A stretch of DNA of 64,000 nt from Phytoseiulus persimilis. Lineage: Eukaryota > Arthropoda > Arachnida > Mesostigmata > Phytoseiidae. This document shows, piece after piece, positions 36,679-48,100 of the stretch. Both the position numbers and the translations under genes were made by a program. Numbering within the stretch: position 1 is the stretch's first letter; every line of letters starts with the position of its first letter. The notes under the pieces are model-generated. The model searched no databases, had not been told where the DNA came from, and saw only the letters and a program-made list of their open reading frames with translations. The stretch is from the NCBI GenBank assembly GCA_037576195.1, contig CM075101.1, positions 41,354,001 to 41,418,000 on the forward strand, written 5' to 3'.

Positions 36679-39043
36679 CTCCTCTTCTCGAATATCCTTC
36701 GGAATTCGATACGGAGGAAGCTCCATTACCTCCGAAAGGTGGAGAGAACGTCTTCGTTCATTCGATTCCGCAGAATTGGGATGCTGAAGCTTGTTCAGAG
36801 TGAAAAGGAAGCACAGGGATCGCGCGGACTAGTTCTCGAACAGTTCTCTCATTAATCATTCATGGAGAACATGTGGACCATATGATGCCCTCTCTCGTCG
36901 TTGTGGGAATCATATTTATCATCTACGAACGTCAGATGCGAGCGACGGCTTCTGTACCACATATGATTTATCGAGGCTTCCATTATTAATTTAACCCGCG
37001 GTAGTTTTATCATCACAATTTTTTGATTTTCGAGAATCCATGTCAATATTCGGCAATAGTCGAACGCTGTCGGTTCAAATATTCACGTCCAGCCGGTGGT
37101 TACGAGATGCGTTCTATACTTGCAAGGGCACTTCTCCGCATACCTTTCATCGCATGAATGAGGTTGACCATGACTGAAGCTTAAGCTTTCGGAGTCGACG
37201 ATGGTAAGATTTCACTGCGAAACTCGACCCGAATCATCATCGGCTCGAAAAACGCGCATAGTCTTTCTGATGCAGAAGTTCTTATCCGAGTCATGAGCTA
37301 AGAGCGGGCATTGCAATATTTGGTTCGATCGCATCTCAACAGCGCCCCACTTCCGATCCGTTCAAGAATCCTTACCGCGAATTGCTTCTCGAACAATTGG
37401 AGAGAATAATCCTAAAATGAATCGCGCGTGATCCTCCATGCTTGGAAGATGATGCTCGGCAACGATCCGATCTCATGGCTTAGACTCTGCGTGACGTCTC
37501 CAAGCCTCAGAGAAACGAAAAGAGCTTCTTGCCTTTCTGCCACCGCTCGGCATTTGAACGGCACTTTAGTCAAATCGCGAAACTCTTCCCAAGATGATGA
37601 AACAAACAGGGAAACCAGCTGTTGAGGTGCTGATCCATACTGGCATTTTACCTAGTCATGCTTCGATCTATTCGAGTATCCACAGACCGTTGACACACCA
37701 TGCGTCGTAGTTCTATTATCCAAGTATCGATTCTATTATTTGCGGTTCATGAATATGCTATCTTTATGCTGATCATCGGTGGAACTATAACGTTAGATTA
37801 TTATTTAAACTACACACAAACGGGGCCTCAACTGAGTGGGGCTTATCAAAGTCGATATGAAGCTCGGTTACAGTACAATCAAGCTGAACGACATCGTCTA
37901 TGAAAGAGGAAAGTACAAACTGATCGTCGAGAGCTATTCGAACCACAGGTACAACATTCAAGTGCAATAATTAGGAAAATCTTGAATCATACGAGAAAGC
38001 GAAGAAGAATGCGCCGTGACCTGATGTGTTGCTCTCCGAGAAATTGAAGCCCAATTGTTTCGGTTCGGTTGGAAGAGGAAAATATCAGGGAAGGTGTGAA
38101 ATATCGTCATCGTCTTTCAAACCGATGTGAAACGCATCTGCTTCCGAGTTACTGCTTCAGGATATGTTTCCGATTCAATAGTCTCGCACGGCCTTCATGA
38201 TGCAATTTAATATATAAATAGATATAACTAGTACACTGAATGGAATTATCACCGAAATCAAGAGAACGATGTCTGATCAGTACAGGCCGCAGCACCTGGG
38301 GTAAGGAAACGGATGAGCCGGGAAGAATCGTACCTTGGATGAGATTTCAAGGTAATCAAAAGAGGCCGGCACAGCTAATTCGTCATCTCTGCAGAGCCTC
38401 CCGATTTTCTTCGGAGTAAGAGCAGATTGGGGAAAACCCGTGAGCTTGAATTCGTCGTGCGCTTCCGTGAGCTTTTACCAAATCGTAGGAATCCCGCTCC
38501 CTCCTTCTTGATGCCGATAGACCTTGCTTAGAAATACCGAGCTATCCGTTTCCAAACAACGGGAGCGTCGATGGTTCCGCCAAGACATTCGTCGAACAAG
38601 TCCAAAATGAGCGTCCCTGCATGACGAATTGCATTGGATCGATCGTGTACGAGTTTCGGGATAGGTGATACCAACTTCCTTCGACGAACTGAATTAGGCC
38701 GAGGATTGGAGCAATATATTCTGTTAGGTAACTCTTGATACTTGATTCTCGGAATGAGAATTTGTGCCCGAGGTGGAAACTTCGAGACCGAGCAAGTTGG
38801 CAATCGAATCAAAACTTTCAATATCACTAAATATTAATTATTACTATTATCACTTTCCTGAGATGGTGGAAACGAGGATAACGACTATACGGAAGTCTCA
38901 CAAGTGAAGATGCGTGAGTCCTGTATCTAATTTAAATGAATAAAAAAACATGCAATCACCAGTTCGTGGACCGTCTTCTCGCTGAGAACCGTCGTTCCGT
39001 AGCAACCTGATCTCGGCTAATCTAGTGGTATCACCCTACCTTC

Positions 39044-39646
39044 GTGATGAAGGAGCCTCGTTCCCGGATAACCAAATATATTCAGCTGATTCACGGTGAT
39101 CGAAATAGATGCAACGTTGAGTTCGAGTCCAGACGAAGAAATGTATCTTTTCCGGAATCAGTTCAACTGGATTTCCATGTTCGAGGAGCCGATTTTGCTC
39201 TGAGCCGATGTTCGTTCTCAATCCCATACATGTCAAATCAGAATGGAGTTTTATTTAATGAGGAGCGCAGGAACGGTCGCAGACGAGAATCTATATTAGT
39301 GGAAAGCGGTTGCCAATATCTCAGGTTTTCCCTCTGTCTTCAAACTTCCAATTCTCCAACGTCACTCGTAATTGGCATACGGCTGAGGAAAAAAATATTG
39401 GGTACGGGTGACGGATTTCAGATCGAGGTTCGAGATGGAGGGTGGTATCCAGATTATTGTCAGTTTTATTCCCCGAATTTCCTGGTGATGAATCTTGGGC
39501 GTCTGGCATCTGGCAGCAGTAGAGCTCCTTATCATGTGCACCTGACCGAGACGCTCGTCGTCGACGAGCTTTCTGTCTGTGATCCTGTTTGGATTGACGA
39601 ACGTATAACCAATCGACAACGCAGGAGACATGTAGAAAACGGGTGA
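39044..39646 (+). other. Unassigned 200-codon open frame
   Basis: An open frame with an ATG at its second codon and a TGA at the end, in a moderately AT-rich region where such length is uncommon by chance. The translation is charged and not low-complexity (for example CQFYSPNFLVMNLGRLA near the middle). No signal peptide, membrane segment or family is recognised. Two long minus-strand frames overlap its right half, so the true coding strand, if any, is unclear. Confidence 0.2.
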
Positions 39647-40757
39647 CTCTCCGCTTCATCGGTTCGAAGGAACACCTTGGCTCATGCTCTTACGCGATTC
39701 CTCCATCAGTGGGTGTATGACGCCGGAGATCGTATTGCGTCTGTTGAGCAATTGGTGGTTCCATTCGGAAGGACTCGAATAATTGAATTCCAGATCGAAA
39801 ACGCATCTTCGTGGTCAGCTCCTCAAGTCAGAAAGTCATTGGAACGCACGTTCCTCGCAGAGTTCCCCTGAAATCTATGCTCGGATATTGCTTTCTCGAG
39901 AACGTCTCTCGATTCGGTTTCCCAGTCGGAAGCTGCCGGTACGATGTTCAGTAATCTTTGATTGAATGGCGTAATTTCCGGATGGTTGATTATGAGACAT
40001 CCGCGTTAATAATAATGGGGGTAATCCCGAGCCTCTTTCCGCGGCTCGTTCCTCCCGGACTTCTCTGCTGGATGTTTCCATTCCTCTCCCTCACCCTCGA
40101 GAGTACAAACAATAGTACACCGATTGGCCCACGAATCCGAGCCTTCTGGAGTTCACCACCACACTGATGGGCTGTTCCCCTGGATCCGCTGATGGTCGTC
40201 GAGGTGTAGTCGAGAGCCTCGGAAGAGTTTCGGAGCCGCAGAGGATTCGGCAGACGAGTATTGAGGGAGTCGGGGAATCGGCTCCGAGCGCGCCGGGGGG
40301 CTTCAAGGGAGCGAGGTGGGGCGCTGGGTGAGGGTAGTTGTGACGCTCGCGAGCGTGGAAGTGGGGCCAGACGAAGGCGAGGGTCACAATGAGTCAAATG
40401 AGTCATACCCTCTCCTGGATGTCCTTCTCCAAAACGGCTTGCAACGCAGGACTCCACGGACGGAGGAGAGAGACTAGCTAGCCCCTGAGCGCTGAGCACT
40501 GAGACCCATTGAGGGAGTTTCGTGGGGCAAAGGAGGTCACGATGCTGCTGCTTGGGGAAGAAGCTCCATCGTGATCCGACCACTAGTTCTCGGCTGATCC
40601 TCCCCAGCTTGTGAGTTCTTTGAATGATGCCTCTACACCAGCAGCAGCAGAAGTTCTCAACAAGCAAAAGGACAATCGTGCTACCCTACTCACAAGACCC
40701 GACAAAGTTAGGCCTAAGTGAGCTGAAACGAGCAAGGCGCACGCACACGCCGAAACA

Positions 40758-43700
40758 ATGAGTAGCCCACCTCAAATACCCAACCAGGTCGTGCTGGTTC
40801 AGCACCTCAACAGCAGCTCCGACGGGCCTTTGCACTATGTGTCCGCCTGTCTAACCGAAGAGCAACTGCGGAGTTTCACGATAAGCTCGACTGCGATAGT
40901 CAAGGCAGGGCTGGAGCACAAGATTCAGGTGAGTTCCCATTTCCTCGAGGCGTGTGATCAGAGAGCGATCGAGCAGAATTCGAAAATCGAAGGATGTGGA
41001 GCTACTAGCAGATAGATCTATGTTATGCATGTCAGCTTATCGGTCGTGCGCGTTTGTTGTTGTTCGTCGATTGGCGCTCTCGACATCCCTCCGGTGCCGA
41101 TTCTGGAACTCGTGAGAGGCTCTCTCCGGATTTCGATCGGACTTCAATTCCTCGTGAAACATCAAGAGGAGCTCACAGATTACCGGTTGAATCGGCTGTT
41201 GTGGACTCAGGAACTTTGATTATTTGTCGTTCCACAACAATGTCCCCGCTACTCCAAGTCGGACTCACTTGCCCTGAGTTTGTTTCCACACTCTGGCTGA
41301 ACGACCCTTTCCTCAGGCTGCAGTTCAGATCCGGTCGCAACGAACTGTAGTCGCAGATATCCAAGAAGGCCAATGTGGAAAAGAGAACACCAATTCACGA
41401 GATATTGTTCAGGATGCCGATCCAGCTCACCTGTTCTAAATCTTCTCAGCAGGAAAATCAAGTTATCGATTTCTTGGCTCTAAACGAGGACGTTCAATTC
41501 ATCAAAACCGAATCGTGCGTGCCGTCGCCGTCAGCTGATGGCAGCGCCGACTTCGGCGGTGACGTAGACGTCAGCGTAATAGATACGTTTGATGCGTCGC
41601 CTCTGTTACATGAAGCAAGCAAAGATGTCGCTCTAACAAATCTCCAAGAAAACCTCGCCAATCTTCCCGCCCTGCACGCAGATGAGAACGCCGGTAAGAC
41701 CACCAGAGCTCGACTAATGCATGGAATCTCACAACCATACTTACACCGTCTCTCGCAATCATGTCACTCCGGAAGATTTTAATTTCTTCTTCGATTCTTC
41801 CAGGCGCGTCAAACGCCGAGTACGAAACGGAGGATCTTCTGCTGGCGCAACTTCAAGCACAGCAAGGAACGGTTCAGAGAGACGGTGATGAAGTTGTTGA
41901 AGTCGACGATGACGAACGGGCCGCATCAGAGTACCTGAACGATGGCCAATTATACCTCGAAAAATCGAAACGGCTCGACAACTTTGTTCACCATCCCCAA
42001 ACAGCACTGAAATGCGAGCAGCAGCAGCAGCAGCAACAACAACAGCGCCAGCAACAACACCAGCAACAGCTGCAGCATCAACAACAACAGCAGCAGCAAC
42101 AGCATATGGACTGCACGAGTACGAACCTGATCGAAACATCTTCCGCCGTTGAAGAGGAAGCTGTGCGCTGTTCATCAGAGGCTCAAACCGATGTTGCCGA
42201 AGTGAGCTCTACGACGCTCGATCCGTCCACCACGTCGCCAACTCACTCCGACAATACGATTTCCGCCTCGACAGCGCCGCCTCCAACTCTGAAGTGAGTT
42301 TGACTTCTCAATGAACAGTTTCCTAATTATCTGATGAACTCTTTCGATGGACAAATCATTGTGTCCACGAATCTAACTGTGTGACCATTGGCCGTTTCAG
42401 CATCGTTGATCATGTCGCGTCAAGTGCTCCTGCAGTGTTGGCCGACAATAAAATCAGAGTTGTCAGCTTCAGCGGTGCGAACATCCTGACCTCGGCCGGG
42501 GAGCCGGTTCTTTTGGGCAACATCCTTCTCGTACCCGAGACGCCCCATATGAAGCTGCAGGTTTGTTGTGAGACTTGTACTTGCAAATGAGTTATTATCG
42601 ACACGCTCAATCACATTCCGCTAAACATCTAGCGTGCTCTCGGCGTAGCTGAGCTAGCCTCACTGAGCAACGATTGTCCTGTTTCAGATCGTGCAGGAAG
42701 GGTCAGCAGGCTCAATGAAGGAAGTGAGCGTACGCGGCGTGGGTTCAGACGGAGGTCTCAGTCTGACAACCTCAGGGCTGAATGGACTCACATTGAGCAA
42801 TATCTCCCTTCTTAGCCAGGGCCTTAACCTGCAGAATGGGCTCGCCGGCCACCAGGACAAGAAGTCCCAACGACCGTTCCAGTGCAAACTCTGTACGGCT
42901 ACCTTCAACAGGCAGGGTGAGTTGAAGGTCGGTATTGCTCTGTTTTCCTTCGAACGCCGAACTCGTCGCAAAGAGTAACCTCATGCTCAGGAATGAAGCT
43001 GGAAGTGGATAGCATGGATACTTCATGCACGAGTTGAACAGACTACGTCGAGGGTGAACCAAGCACATCCGAAAGGGAAAACTTGTGGTGGAGTTGATTC
43101 TCTTTGTGTAACGAGTGCATCGGAGGGATCTCAGTCTCTGCCGGCTCTCCGTTCGGACAATCACGGACTTGGTCCATTGATGAGGCTGTGCCGTGGTGAT
43201 ACACGGATTCGAAGTTCAGAGGTGATCGAACGATCGACGCTCGACTGTCTTAGTGATGTCCTGGTACGGAGAGTGATGCATTGATCGTCTAATGTCCCGC
43301 AGGCAATTTTACACGACATCAGAAGATTCATACCGTTCGTTCCAACGAAGACGAGCGGTTCCACTGCAGCGAATGCGGCAAAAGCTTCATTCAAAGGTGC
43401 GACCTAACCAGACATTTACATGTACACTCAGGAACGGAACCACACCGCTGCGATCTTTGCGGTAAAGGGTGAGCTGTCTCTTTGAATCTGGTCGATCAGG
43501 ATCATTGCTCATGAGAGGACGGGGAAGTCAAGTCTTGCGATATTCGAACACGAACAGACCACGGATGGAACAGTCGTTTAGCCGTGTTGAGATATTCCCA
43601 GTTTTCTTACGTGGCACAGAGCGCCCCCCTAACGAATCGTTCATCCATAGCTACATTCGTCACTCCGACCTTGTAACTCACCAACGTTTCCACAAAAAGG

Positions 43701-44129
43701 AGAAACCTTTTATTTGTGATCATTGCCAAAAAGGATTCTCTCAACGCGGAGACCTCAACCGCCACCTGCGCTCGATTCATCTACAAATTCGGCCCCTGAC
43801 TTGTTCTCATTGTCAGAAGAAATTTGCGAAGGAAGCCACTCTGATACGACATATGCGCACTTCGCATCGAGAAATGCTTTTCCAAGCTTTGGGGGTTAAG
43901 ACGTGAGTCCGTAGGGAGTTATCCAATGGCATTTGCTTCCGATTAGTCGGATCGGTATCCCAATGAGGTCGGAATTCGTCGCCTTCAATTGATAGTGGCA
44001 TCCCTCCAGCAACTGTTTCAAGGTCGTCGTTTTCTTCGCAGCGGCGGTGATGTGGCTTCGATTTCGGAGGCTCTCATCACCGGAACTGGCGACGTCTGCA
44101 CGCCTACGGCGCTCGTAAACCAGGAGTGA
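40758..44129 (+). CDS. Five-finger C2H2 zinc-finger protein with polyQ tract
   Basis: Eight exons (40758-40928, 41450-41693, 41804-42293, 42401-42560, 42688-42916, 43303-43468, 43651-43902, 44042-44129) give 599 residues with every phase consistent. The ATG context is AACAATGAG. Residues 1-420 hold no known domain. They are acidic in part, with a Gln-rich tract at about 211-239, a Ser/Thr-rich stretch after it, and a Leu/Ser-rich segment containing GLTLSNISLLSQGL. Five C2H2 fingers follow at about 421-441, 453-473, 481-501, 509-530 and 538-559, each with all four ligands. The tail ends CTPTALVNQE. Introns interrupt fingers 1 and 3. The likely role is a nuclear DNA-binding regulator, inferred from the fingers. 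I do not recognise the orthologue. It has its own start, so it is a separate gene from cassettes A-D. Confidence 0.85.
41448..41452 (+). promoter_or_regulatory. NAGNAG tandem acceptor
   Basis: The acceptor of exon 2 of the five-finger gene reads TCTCAGCAG. Use of the first AG adds one Gln (residue 58) and use of the second omits it. Both keep the frame. Such tandem acceptors commonly give isoforms that differ by one residue. Confidence 0.6.
42019..42105 (+). repeat. CAG/CAA polyglutamine tract
   Basis: A mixed CAG/CAA tract coding for about 29 residues, nearly all Gln with Arg, His and Leu interruptions, inside exon 3 of the five-finger gene. It is probably length-variable. The antisense frame gives a meaningless Ala/Val-rich peptide. 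Confidence 0.9.
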
Positions 44130-44499
44130 ACGGCAGGTGCTAAAAGTCAGAGCTCGGAAATATCTTCAACGAAGAAGATGTCGTCAACATCGATCCGCCA
44201 CGGCGACATCTATCTGCTCTGACGACACTCTCTTCTCGAGGAACAGACATATCGTAGCATCAGGCGACACTTCCGATGTAAACAAGTGGCTGTTATCAGA
44301 TTGTCAAAATCCCAGCATGCTGAGGAGCGGAATGGGAGGTGTACAAAGCAAAGTCGTAGACCGCAAAACTGGGTGGTAGGTGGCTGAGGAGAGAATCGGA
44401 AAACCGTTCAAACGTAGGCACATCGCTCGTCAGGGAGAAAGCAAGGAATGGCCAAGCAGCCTGTACATCATCCGTCTTGCCTGAGTCGGCAACACATTA

Positions 44500-45110
44500 T
44501 CCAACTTTTCAAATCAATCCAACCATCACTCGATCCACCAATCAACCTAAACACCCGCTGATCATCCGAGAGAATCGATCGATCATTGGATGAACGTGGC
44601 AACCACCGAATCGAATGCCGGTTCCGTTGCGTCGTTCCCTCAGTCATATCACTGAATAGCTGGTTGGAGGTCCTGTTGATAAACGCGACCATTCATCCGT
44701 CAGGATTCCAACGGGAGCCATATTCAAACAATAACGAGATGGGTTGATGATCGATTCGTCAATCGTCCGATGATTCGTATTTATTCCGGCCAATTGGTGA
44801 TTCAATCATTGATCGGATTGTTCCCTTCTTATCGGTGACCATTGACGATGGACTAATCCCCGATTTCGGTCACGTGCAGATGAAGAAGACCTCAACGACG
44901 GACTTATCGATCGATCATCAATCCCTGTAACGACTGATCGTCCAACTTCCATCTCGTCGATCAAGCACTCAAGGCCATCAATCGAGCAATCATCGGTCCA
45001 CGCCATGATCTCTTAGTCAAACCAATCTATCAAGCAATCAATCATCACTGACTATCCCAATCAACCGAATCACTCACCGAACCAAGAGGCTCGCGTTATT
45101 TGTCCCCATC
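44500..45110. repeat. Degenerate AATC/GATC-type tract
   Basis: About 600 bases dense in ATCAATC, GATCGATC, ATCATC and TCGATC motifs with no fixed period, directly downstream of the five-finger gene. It is the richest example of a tract type seen after several genes in this window. Confidence 0.6.
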
Positions 45111-48100
45111 AATCATCGAACTCAACGAGTGGATTGTGAACCCTTTCTTGGACCCGCTTTGTATTATTTCCTTCCATTTAACGGTTTCATGAACAATAAG
45201 CACGAAACCAGTGATCATTTTCCGAGCTAAGAGCAGGTCTTTCAAAGAAGCTCAATTTTGAGCTGGCAATCATTGCTCGCTAATTATTCCTGCGTTCCCA
45301 AGAATATTTCCAAGATTTTATCTCTGACTCCCCCATTGAAACTGCAACTCCGATCCCTCCGTGGCCGAAACACGACCAAAAGTGTCACAGAGTTTTGTTC
45401 CCTCGGAATGAATAACGACGTTCTAAGTCGACGACGATAATCATGAATAGAGCAATCATTGTGCGACGTTGATGTTAGCATTCCTGTTCGACTGATCTGC
45501 AATAATTTTGTCGGATCGACAATCTCTCAAAACGGAGGCCCGAGACAACCATAACGACGAGCATAGCTCTCAACGAACACTCTCAACTCGGCGAGGGTTC
45601 AGTCTCTTGGTGGGCCTGCCTCGCGTCCATGACTTCCTGAGTGGAACGAGCGAATCAATAATGGCAGTGACCCAACCTTATTCATCAAATAAGTATCAAT
45701 CGAGTGACGATTGCCTTCGATCGCATTTTCCCTGGACGAAGCAAATAAGTTCGTTGTGATCAATAACACTTTCTGTTCGACTCCGTGCGCGAAGCCCCAT
45801 GACACACATTTCGATGGATTCTCACAAACCACACGAATTTCGATCCTTACCAAAGAGTCGCGGGGAAATACCCCCACACCATCGCTGAGGCGCAATGCAT
45901 GGGAGGAAGCCGCTGCTACCAAATCGCATTCCCTGGTTGTTTTGAAATGTAATCGGGCGGAAGAACTCCGAACGACTCGCGAGAACATTCCAGAACAAAG
46001 ACGGAATGATACACGAGAGTTCATCACTCATTCGATAAAGACGAGACCCCGAAACACAACAGCCGAGGGATGAGATAACGGAGCGGAGATGAAACTAAAA
46101 CTCGAGGATCGAAACGTGCAATAGTGCAATTCTGAAATCCCAGACGGACGTCTGCGACCGGCTCCGAGACCAACTCCTGCGGGACACCCTCTATCTACAC
46201 TGGTTACAACGTTAAACTTGTGCCTTTCGAGCTGAAGAGGTCTTTCCTCGGCACGCCGGTCAGCCGACCGTTCCGTTTCGGCGCATACTTAGAAACCGAT
46301 TATTCATATATTGACTATCTAGGTAGCCGACGAAGGAGCGATAACCAACAAACAACCAACCAAATGGCCTCTTCCTTGCAATACGAGGACCGACACCGTT
46401 GGCGCTGCTGTTCCCGGTCGTTATGATGACCGTGGAAAGAAAACCGGGAAACCTTCCAAGACCGCACGAGGAGGCACCTTGTAGTTTCGAGGCGAAGCTT
46501 CTCCGCATCGGAATCGTATAGCGCAAAGATGTGTTATACGATTACTGCACAGGGAGAAAATCTCTTTGCGGAATCTTGTACATAGGAAAAGTCGACTCGT
46601 CAACGATGAGTAGCTGTGACAGGAACGGTTCAAAAACAGAGACTGCGGGAACGAGCGCCAGTGGCGGTCTACTTCGGCCAAAATGACAAACAAATCAACG
46701 TCTTCCAGTCCTTCGGGACACTTTACACCCATACATATATATTCTATAAGAAGAGTCGAGACCCCCACCCGATCACGATAGTTTTCACGAGGACACGCTG
46801 TTGGAAATCTACTCATTGAGCCAAGCTTCTCTATCGTATTGCCACAGTTATGATTCTGAGAAATTCAGCTCGATTCCGTTGGAAAAACGATGGAACCGAG
46901 CATTCGTATCGCTATGTTAGCCCACCGTTCACTATAGAAAAACTGTAGATTATGAACGAATCGGAGGAGTCGACCGGGAAACTCCGTAGCGCTCAACGAA
47001 CCGTCGATTGGAAAATCTGCGTCACCAATAAGTGGAAAGCCCAGGATTTCTGGTGCTCTACGAAACTCTAGTCCTTGAATTCGTGGAACTACTGATAGCG
47101 TTCTCACAATATACAGAGATCCATGCGTTTCTATTTTCTCGGAGGGGTCTCGATCTCACAGCAACAAGAGTTCAGTCAGTAGAATTACTCCAATATATAC
47201 TCATGGTGAAGATGAGAGAGAAGGAATAACTATGACTATTGATAATAAGACAACAATGGAGCTAATTACAGAGGAGGCAAAAAACAACAGATGTCGATTA
47301 TCACTTTCTTCCGTTATTTTGATCATCGGAACCATGATCAAGGGTGATCCGTTGCTTGAGTTGTGAATTAACACTTAGTTTCTCGCTGGGAATACCCATT
47401 TTCACTTGAATGCGTCGGCGGTTCGCGTCCGTCGGAATTATGTATACTGAGATCGTTGAGAATCAACCTGTTGCTATATACGTTCAACGCATCATTGTCC
47501 TACATAACAGTGCCGCTCATTGAGGAATTCATTCATCAATTTTGATGTTTTCGCAAAGTGGAGTAGAGGTTTCTCATTCTGATGAATTGCATATCGTTGA
47601 AAATTGTGCGGTGAGTTTTGTGCGACCAATAAGACCGACGATGAAAGATGTAACGAATGTAAAATTGGATTATTTTGACGATCAGTTTCCAAAATGAGAA
47701 AGGAAATAAAGTACCTCACATACAGATCAGGTTGCGACAACTGCATTTCCACCCACGATGTAGGAAATTCGAGACTCTCTGCCTGGAAGCCTCGGGGACC
47801 TGAATATTTCCCAGGGAAATCAGAATAAACTTCATGAACTCCGAACTGGATATGAACGGCAATCATATCTGAGACAAACATACGTAGAGATACAGGAGGG
47901 GAAATAGGAATCAGATTCCACTTTGCTGATCTCATGAGCTCGAAGGAACCATTCCTCTTTGCGCACTCAGCCACATGCAGGAGAATTCTCTAGCGACCAT
48001 TGAGCTCTTCTAGGGCTAGAAGACACCTCAACCTCGAGCTACTCAGACTTGCCCAATCTTGACAATGCTAACATTACGATCGATTAGTAGTTATTGAACT

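Larger units (their letters stand above)
36102..40757. other. Between cassette D and the five-finger gene
   Basis: AT-rich overall, with a TA-rich run at 36648-36678, TATA-like sequence near 38208-38216, and an AATAAA at 38939-38944 that could end cassette D transcripts. Two unassigned frames are worth noting: 37 codons at 37857-37970 (starts MKLGYSTIKLNDIVYERGKY) and about 200 codons at 39044-39646. The last 600 bases are GC-rich and probably contain the promoter of the downstream gene. A 225-codon minus-strand frame there is repetitive and unconvincing. Confidence 0.4.

Noticed and set aside
39990..40667. 225-codon minus frame upstream of the five-finger gene
   Set aside because: Compositionally biased Ser/Pro/Arg translation over a GC-rich promoter region, with no splice or domain support.
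41759..42175. 138-codon minus frame rich in Ala and Val
   Set aside because: It is the complement of the polyglutamine-coding exon; the repeats explain the composition.
23584..44129. All zinc-finger exons as one large gene
   Set aside because: Each cassette ends in its own in-frame stop, and the five-finger gene has its own start codon and complete set of phases.
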